The position numbers and the translations under genes are program-made. A stretch of 64,000 bases of DNA from contig NZ_FLKH01000007.1 in assembly GCF_900086715.1 (NCBI RefSeq), positions 46,798-110,797 on the forward strand, written 5' to 3'. Positions 61,540-64,000 of this stretch are shown in pieces (position 1 is the stretch's first letter; every line of letters starts with the position of its first letter). The DNA is from Gracilibacillus timonensis. GTDB taxonomy: Bacteria > Bacillota > Bacilli > Bacillales > Amphibacillaceae. The notes below the pieces were generated by a model. The model was not told where the DNA came from. It worked only from the letters and a program-made list of their open reading frames with translations, and did no database searches.

Positions 61540-62279
61540 TCAACCATCTCCTTGAATTCCTCCAATGGCAAAAAATGTGGAACAACATAGCGATTCAACA
61601 ATAAAGGATCGGTATGTTGATCGTTCTTGTGCTCTTCACAGGTGAAGGCTAACTGAAAACCCTTTGTTCGAAGCAGGGATACATTGCGATCAATGAAAAG
61701 ACCGAATGGATAAGCAAAGACGTCCTGTTCTGCTACAAAAGAATTACATAAATCTAGATCATCTGCAAATTGTTGATCTGTAACTTCCATGATCATACTG
61801 GTCGATTCGTTTGTTCGTTGATGGTACTTATCTGTATGATTGGCATATTCAAAGACATCTTCCATTTCTTTCAAATCGCTTTTAGTTAAACAAACGGACT
61901 TGTCTATATCGAATGGCTTCGTTTGATCATGAAGCCAGCCCGTTACGACAAATGCAACGGCATGGAATCCATACTTTTTTAGAATGGGATAGGCATACTC
62001 TTTGATCGATTGAAAGCAGTCATCAAATGTAAGCAGTATGGATTTTTCTGGTAATGGGTTTTGTTGATAATAAAATGCCTTTATTTCTTGTAAAGTCAGG
62101 GTATGAAAATGGTTTTCCTTCAAATATTCCATTTCTTCTTCCAATTGCTCTAGCGTGACAAATAAAGCAGACGGCAAGAGATCAGCGTAATCTTGCCTAA
62201 CATCAATAGGTGATGGATATTCTGGATTAAAGTCTGCTGCTTTACGAATTTCATGGTAGAGTACGGTTGAAAATGTCAT
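61536..62279 (-). CDS. Polysaccharide deacetylase (CE4/NodB)
   Basis: A 247-residue CE4-type deacetylase without signal peptide: STVLYHEI, ILLTFDDCFQSI (TFDD metal motif), YANHTDKYH (HxxxH metal pair) and VFAYPFG, which carries the Arg-like position. Lacking an export signal, it probably acts on an acetylated oligosaccharide in the cytoplasm, such as acetyl-xylo-oligosaccharides next to the GH120 gene; the linkage to xylan is inference. Overlaps the AraC stop by 4 bases, tail to tail. Confidence 0.85.
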   Translation of the reverse strand: MTFSTVLYHEIRKAADFNPEYPSPIDVRQDYADLLPSALFVTLEQLEEEMEYLKENHFHTLTLQEIKAFYYQQNPLPEKSILLTFDDCFQSIKEYAYPILKKYGFHAVAFVVTGWLHDQTKPFDIDKSVCLTKSDLKEMEDVFEYANHTDKYHQRTNESTSMIMEVTDQQFADDLDLCNSFVAEQDVFAYPFGLFIDRNVSLLRTKGFQLAFTCEEHKNDQHTDPLLLNRYVVPHFLPLEEFKEMVD

Positions 62280-62486
62280 TGGTGTTCCTCCTGTGGTGGA
62301 TGTTTTATTAATTGATATGGTGATGTATAATGGAACATGGTTTGTACTATCCCGTGCTTAGATTATTAGAATCCTTTTCAATTGCTTAAAAAATGTAAAC
62401 CAAGCCATTACAAGAAAATAGAATAACGGATTACATATCAAGTATAAACGGTTTCTAGCTGTATTTCCAGACTTGTTGCTACCTTT

Positions 62487-63320
62487 TCAGATCATAAACC
62501 TCTCCAATAACGCTCGATTGTTCAGAAGTGCCCGACATAAATGATTCGTATATATTTCGCGTGCATCGACAAGCAATATATTGAATAACGTATTGCTCAA
62601 ATCGGTCTGGTTGATATTATCGTTATAGTAGTCCCAGTAGTCCTTACGTATTAGAAAATAACGATTCAAGGAAATTAACCACTTGATCCTATCGTATTCT
62701 GAACATTCATTAAATTGGTCAAATGTATCCTTGTTATTTTCCCTTATTTCGATGGTAGTATCTTTTAATTTCTGTAACCTTTTCTCTACATTCGGATGAA
62801 GGCTGTCCCCTTCTTTCCAGAAGGCCAAATAATCGATATTACTAAAGGTATATTCAGGGATAACTTGTTCTCCTGCACCTTTAATTAGTAAGTCTCTTAG
62901 GAATTCTTGAACATAATCTTGTTCTGTCTTCTCTTTCTGCTCTGCCTCTTTCGGTGGTGTTAAATCAATCCTTGCTCCCAGTTTGTTCTCCAGAATAGCA
63001 GCCACTTCTTCGGTGGAATGATTAGGTCTCAAATCGTCCCAAGGCTCTTCTCGATCTTGTTGGTCATTCCAATTCAATGATAAGGTAACTTCTGCAAAAT
63101 CTTGCGCATCATATTGGCATCCGTTCTGATCGAGCACGCAAATATCACAAGCCTTCTCTACAGAAAAACCCAAATTGAAAAAACGTTCTAATGAGTAACC
63201 AAATCCAATCTCTACAGGTCTGTCTTTTCTAAAATCATCTATACAGTCTGCCATGATCACTTCATCGCTGAATTGTTCTTTTAACATTTCTAAACTATAA
63301 CGTAAGCGATCAATAACCAA
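62487..63320 (-). CDS. Unrecognised protein beside IS66
   Basis: A 277-residue soluble acidic protein: MLKEQFSDEVIMADC at the start, a linker with KEAEQKEKTEQDYVQ in the middle, and a helical C-terminal half (KWLISLNRYFLIRKDYWDYYNDN). No family recognised. The only in-frame canonical codon near the 5' end is TTG 63320, but the strong AGGAGG site is some 20 bases upstream of it and 9 bases upstream of an ATT at about 63332; either an ATT start is used or the true 5' end was lost to the IS66 insertion that begins immediately upstream. Confidence 0.6.
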   Translation of the reverse strand: MVIDRLRYSLEMLKEQFSDEVIMADCIDDFRKDRPVEIGFGYSLERFFNLGFSVEKACDICVLDQNGCQYDAQDFAEVTLSLNWNDQQDREEPWDDLRPNHSTEEVAAILENKLGARIDLTPPKEAEQKEKTEQDYVQEFLRDLLIKGAGEQVIPEYTFSNIDYLAFWKEGDSLHPNVEKRLQKLKDTTIEIRENNKDTFDQFNECSEYDRIKWLISLNRYFLIRKDYWDYYNDNINQTDLSNTLFNILLVDAREIYTNHLCRALLNNRALLERFMI

Positions 63321-63388
63321 GTATCTATAAATGCAGCATCACCTCCTGTACACTTATGGTAAGACAAAGATACAGGAGGTTTTTCTAT

Positions 63389-63739
63389 TTGATTGTTAAT
63401 TTAAAGCAAGCGAAAGGGTTTTATATTGTATGTGGAAAAACAGACATGCGGTATGGGATTGATTCGTTGGCTTATACGGTGCAATCCCAATTCCACTTAG
63501 ATCCTTTTCAAGAAGCGTTGTTTTTCTTTTGTGGAAACAAGCAGGATCGCTTCAAGATGCTGCATTGGGATGGAGAAGGTTTCTGGCTGTTATATAAACG
63601 GTTTGAAAATGGGCAATTAAAATGGCCTCGAACGACCAAAGAAGCCCGGGAACTGACCAGTCAACAAGTGGATTGGCTACTCCGTGGTTTTTCGATTGAT
63701 CCACCGATACAAATCGCTTCTTCTCGCGCCTTTTATTAA
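63389..63739 (+). CDS. tnpB: IS66 accessory protein TnpB
   Basis: A 116-residue protein, the IS66 Orf2 (TnpB): KGFYIVCGKTDMRYGIDSLAYTVQ, FHLDPFQEALFFFCGNKQDRFKMLHWDGEGFWLLYKRFENG and the end QVDWLLRGFSI. TTG start at 63389 (AGGAGG nine bases upstream) fits the usual 115-119 residues better than the ATG at 63356. It supports transposition by the DDE transposase TnpC. Confidence 0.93.
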   Translation: MIVNLKQAKGFYIVCGKTDMRYGIDSLAYTVQSQFHLDPFQEALFFFCGNKQDRFKMLHWDGEGFWLLYKRFENGQLKWPRTTKEARELTSQQVDWLLRGFSIDPPIQIASSRAFY

Positions 63740-63805
63740 ATAAAGAGTGCTTTTATATCCCTTTTATGGTATAATATAGTTAGAAAATAAAAGGGAGAAA
63801 CGCGT

Positions 63806-64000
63806 ATGAGTCCCGAGGAGACATTACTAAAAATCAACGAAGCACAAGTGAAACAAATTGAACAATTAACAGCTCAGCTCGCTCAACAAGCGAATGAGCT
63901 GACATTGTTGCGGGAACAAGTCGCTTACCTCACCCAAAAAATCTTCGGTAAATCCAAAGAAACACTACCTCCTGATCATCAACTCACCTTCTTTGATGCA
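63806..64000 (+). CDS. tnpC: IS66 transposase TnpC, 5' part
   Basis: The first 65 codons of the IS66 transposase, MSPEETLLKINEAQVKQ, a leucine-zipper-like run of IEQLTAQLAQQANELTLLREQ, then YLTQKIFGKSKE, the conserved N-terminal mark of the family. AAGGGAG lies about 8 bases before the ATG. Continues past the right edge (about 500 residues expected). Confidence 0.92.
   Translation, partial: MSPEETLLKINEAQVKQIEQLTAQLAQQANELTLLREQVAYLTQKIFGKSKETLPPDHQLTFFDA

Larger units (their letters stand above)
63340..64000 (+). mobile_element. IS66-family element, left part, runs off window
   Basis: Contains the IS66 accessory gene tnpB and the start of the tnpC transposase. Left boundary not fixed: candidate region about 63335-63360, next to the AGGAGG of the neighbouring gene; no left inverted repeat could be confirmed because the right end is outside the window. 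No tnpA is seen before tnpB, so it may be one of the two-gene IS66 types. Confidence 0.85.

Overview
The window looks like chromosomal DNA of a low-GC, spore-former-type Firmicute of the family Bacillaceae, probably a halophilic or alkaliphilic relative such as Gracilibacillus or a neighbour. The reasons are strong AGGAGG ribosome binding sites, frequent TTG and GTG starts, a FapR box on fabI, a leucine T-box on leuA, a feuABC-besA siderophore locus in the Bacillus subtilis gene order, ISLre2 and IS66 elements, and several families of Bacillaceae intergenic palindromic repeats. The genus is an inference; no rRNA or tRNA is present to confirm it.

Layout. 1-9 kb: the start of a penicillin-binding carboxypeptidase, FapR-controlled fabI, an unusual 768-residue protein that carries two class I isoprenoid-synthase modules, selO, a repeat-rich gap bounded by a 25-bp inverted repeat, a frameshifted deoxyribosyltransferase-fold gene, a HAD phosphatase and an UlaG-like metallo-hydrolase. 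9-16 kb: a beta-glucoside PTS operon (IIBCA plus 6-phospho-beta-glucosidase) with a divergent GntR regulator and a consensus promoter/operator, a lipoprotein, and an FGGY sugar kinase behind an AraR-like palindrome. 16-22 kb: ASCH, cupin and pRiA4b-like proteins, a polyol dehydrogenase, and a PII-like/DUF1538 gene pair. 22-25 kb: an intact-ended ISLre2 copy with a 9-bp target duplication but a frameshifted transposase, then a multi-hairpin DNA element with a perfect 62-bp palindrome, then a beheaded XRE regulator next to its usual membrane partner.

25-34 kb is an iron island read on the minus strand from one excellent Fur box: a YusV-type ATPase, two permeases and a binding lipoprotein (first importer), an NtaA/SnaA-type flavin monooxygenase, then feuA-feuB-feuC and a frameshifted besA-like esterase (second importer, which has no ATPase of its own and presumably shares the first). 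34-46 kb: gpmA, a cell-wall-anchored GH18 chitinase, MerR/TipAS and methyltransferase genes, a truncated PucR-like protein beside a repeat, an FAH-family hydrolase, stress proteins, a secreted lipoprotein serpin, and a DUF2975/XRE/lipoprotein operon. 46-57 kb: T-box-regulated leuA, a TetR/ABC exporter operon, a short-chain dehydrogenase, an IS200/IS605-like remnant that has run into the end of a membrane protein gene, a GNAT enzyme, a glycine-zipper protein and a MutS2-like ATPase that lacks the Smr domain. 57-64 kb: an AT-rich DUF3990-like two-gene module (toxin/antitoxin-like), a GH120 beta-xylosidase with a divergent AraC regulator and a polysaccharide deacetylase, an unrecognised protein, and the left part of an IS66 element that runs off the window.

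Three genes (the deoxyribosyltransferase-like gene, the ISLre2 transposase and besA) are each broken by a one-base change in a short A/T run. That could be real decay or homopolymer sequencing error and should be checked before any of them is called a pseudogene.
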